A stretch of DNA of 64,000 bases, taken from positions 124,001 to 188,000 of the forward strand of contig NZ_AWFH01000056.1 of the NCBI RefSeq assembly GCF_000682715.1, written 5' to 3'. Made by a program: the position numbers and the translations under genes. This DNA is from Hyphomonas atlantica corrig. (GTDB lineage: Bacteria; Pseudomonadota; Alphaproteobacteria; Caulobacterales; Hyphomonadaceae). Positions within the stretch are counted from its first letter, which is position 1. Each line of letters opens with the position of its first letter. The notes beneath the pieces are model-generated. The model made no database searches. It worked only from the letters and a program-made list of their open reading frames with translations, and had not been told where the DNA came from. Below are positions 63,185-64,000 of the stretch, piece by piece.

Positions 63185-64000
63185 CTACTCCGCCGCCGCG
63201 ATCAGCGTGGTCTTTGCCTTGGGCATAGTGCCCTCCGGCCAACCGGCCCAGAGCTCTGCCTCTTTCGCCTTCGCAACATCGACCGCCGCGTCCTTGACGT
63301 GGCCATAGCCGCGGATCTCGTCCGGTATTTCGGCGAGCGCGATGGCAAGGGTATGGTTCTGTGCGGTAAGTTCCTGCGCAATGCGGGCCAGGCCGGCGAG
63401 ATACTCATCGCGCAGCTGGCGCTCCATGCGGCGTTCTTCCGTGTAGCCGAACAGGTCGAACCGCGTGCCGCGCAGGCCCTTGAACTTCGCCATCAGCTTG
63501 AAGACGCGGAACATCCACGGGCCGAAATGCTTCTTCTTCAGATGGCCTTCGGCATCCTTCTTGGCGAGGATCGGCGGGGCCAGCATGAGGCGCATCTTGC
63601 CGCCCTTGAACTGGCTGGCGACATAGTCGGCGAACTTGCCATCCGTGTAGAGACGGGCGACTTCGTATTCATCCTTGTAGGCCATCAGCTTGTAGGCATA
63701 GGTGGCGGCGGCGCGGGTCAGCTTCTCACCCAATCCTGCGGCATGTTCTGCGGCGCGGACCTGCGCAACGATGCTGCGGTATTTTTCCGCATAGGCGGCG
63801 TCCTGATAGGCGGTCAGGCGGCTGGCCCGATCCTCGATCAACTCGTCGAGGGTTTTTTCCTCGATATGGCCGCGCGGGTCTGTCTGGGGCAGAAGACGGT
63901 CCGGATCAGCGGCGGCGATACGGCCAATGTTGAAGGCGGACATGTTGTCTTCCACCTTCGTTCCGTTCAGGCGGATCGCGCGGTAGAGCGCCCGCAGGCT
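63185..64000 (-). CDS. C-terminal part of indolepyruvate ferredoxin oxidoreductase-like protein, cut by the window edge
   Basis: 271 residues visible, running off the right edge in frame. The segment AIRLNGTKVEDNMSAFNIGR and the following AADPDRLLPQTD, FKGLRGTRFDLFGYTEER and IAQELTAQN match the C-terminal region of fused alpha-gamma type 2-oxoacid:ferredoxin oxidoreductases (IorA-IorB-like, DUF6537-containing). The full protein should be over 1000 residues with TPP and Fe-S domains outside the window. It would oxidise aryl pyruvates to acyl-CoA with ferredoxin. Confidence 0.75.
   Translation of the reverse strand, partial: SLRALYRAIRLNGTKVEDNMSAFNIGRIAAADPDRLLPQTDPRGHIEEKTLDELIEDRASRLTAYQDAAYAEKYRSIVAQVRAAEHAAGLGEKLTRAAATYAYKLMAYKDEYEVARLYTDGKFADYVASQFKGGKMRLMLAPPILAKKDAEGHLKKKHFGPWMFRVFKLMAKFKGLRGTRFDLFGYTEERRMERQLRDEYLAGLARIAQELTAQNHTLAIALAEIPDEIRGYGHVKDAAVDVAKAKEAELWAGWPEGTMPKAKTTLIAAAE

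Overview
The window is chromosomal DNA from a GC-rich alphaproteobacterium, most likely a member of the Hyphomonadaceae/Caulobacterales. The inference rests on the CpaA-F/Tad pilus locus in Caulobacter-like order, a class I lysyl-tRNA synthetase, an OxyR/AhpC/AhpD module, an mraZ-led division cluster and the high third-position GC. No database search was possible, so the taxonomy is an inference.

Layout. 1-2.2 kb: edge lipoprotein, endonuclease/exonuclease/phosphatase-family protein, REP-like palindrome. 2.1-8.2 kb: uvrB flanked on both sides by clearly AT-richer two-gene cassettes, DUF262 + nucleotidyltransferase-like downstream and a membrane-anchored ParA-like ATPase + small charged protein upstream, then a nonsense-interrupted SnoaL-like gene. 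8.2-11.9 kb: PilZ-like protein, a possible NepR-like small gene, a sigma-54 response regulator, a MarR-GNAT fusion. 12.0-14.4 kb: oxyR divergent from ahpC-ahpD. 14.4-28.1 kb: mraZ-rsmH-ftsL-ftsI-murE-murF-mraY-murD-ftsW-murG-(antisense DUF3291)-murC; the division cluster ends there. 28.2-29.7 kb: MFS transporter. 29.7-41.9 kb: complete Tad/Flp pilus locus (tadG, tadE, a CpaC-N-like protein, pilA, cpaABCDEF, tadB, tadC, tadD). 42-49.7 kb: aminopeptidase, hydrolases, TPR protein, SDR, PfpI-type protein, two glycosyltransferases. 49.8-57.2 kb: infC (ATA start), S10 peptidase, rpmI-rplT-pheS-(membrane protein)-pheT. 57.2-60.9 kb: bfr, bfd, diguanylate cyclase, HTH regulator with membrane protein, an AT-rich orphan gene. 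61-64 kb: lysK, a small lipoprotein and the C-terminal part of an indolepyruvate ferredoxin oxidoreductase-like protein.

The genes form several working sets. Peptidoglycan precursors are made by murE/F/D/C, lipid-linked by mraY/murG and polymerised at the septum by ftsW/ftsI/ftsL. The Tad locus encodes pilin, peptidase, secretin, ATPases and inner-membrane platform. OxyR-AhpC-AhpD handle peroxides. bfr/bfd store and release iron.

The most notable unexplained signals are the two AT-rich cassettes around uvrB (possible undescribed defence or partition-like modules), a 10-bp-phased TGTC(GC) array upstream of bfr, a 10-bp-phased CCCAT array upstream of mraZ (MraZ-box architecture on the opposite strand), a near-complete OxyR tetramer site overlapping the oxyR start, and the ATA start of infC.
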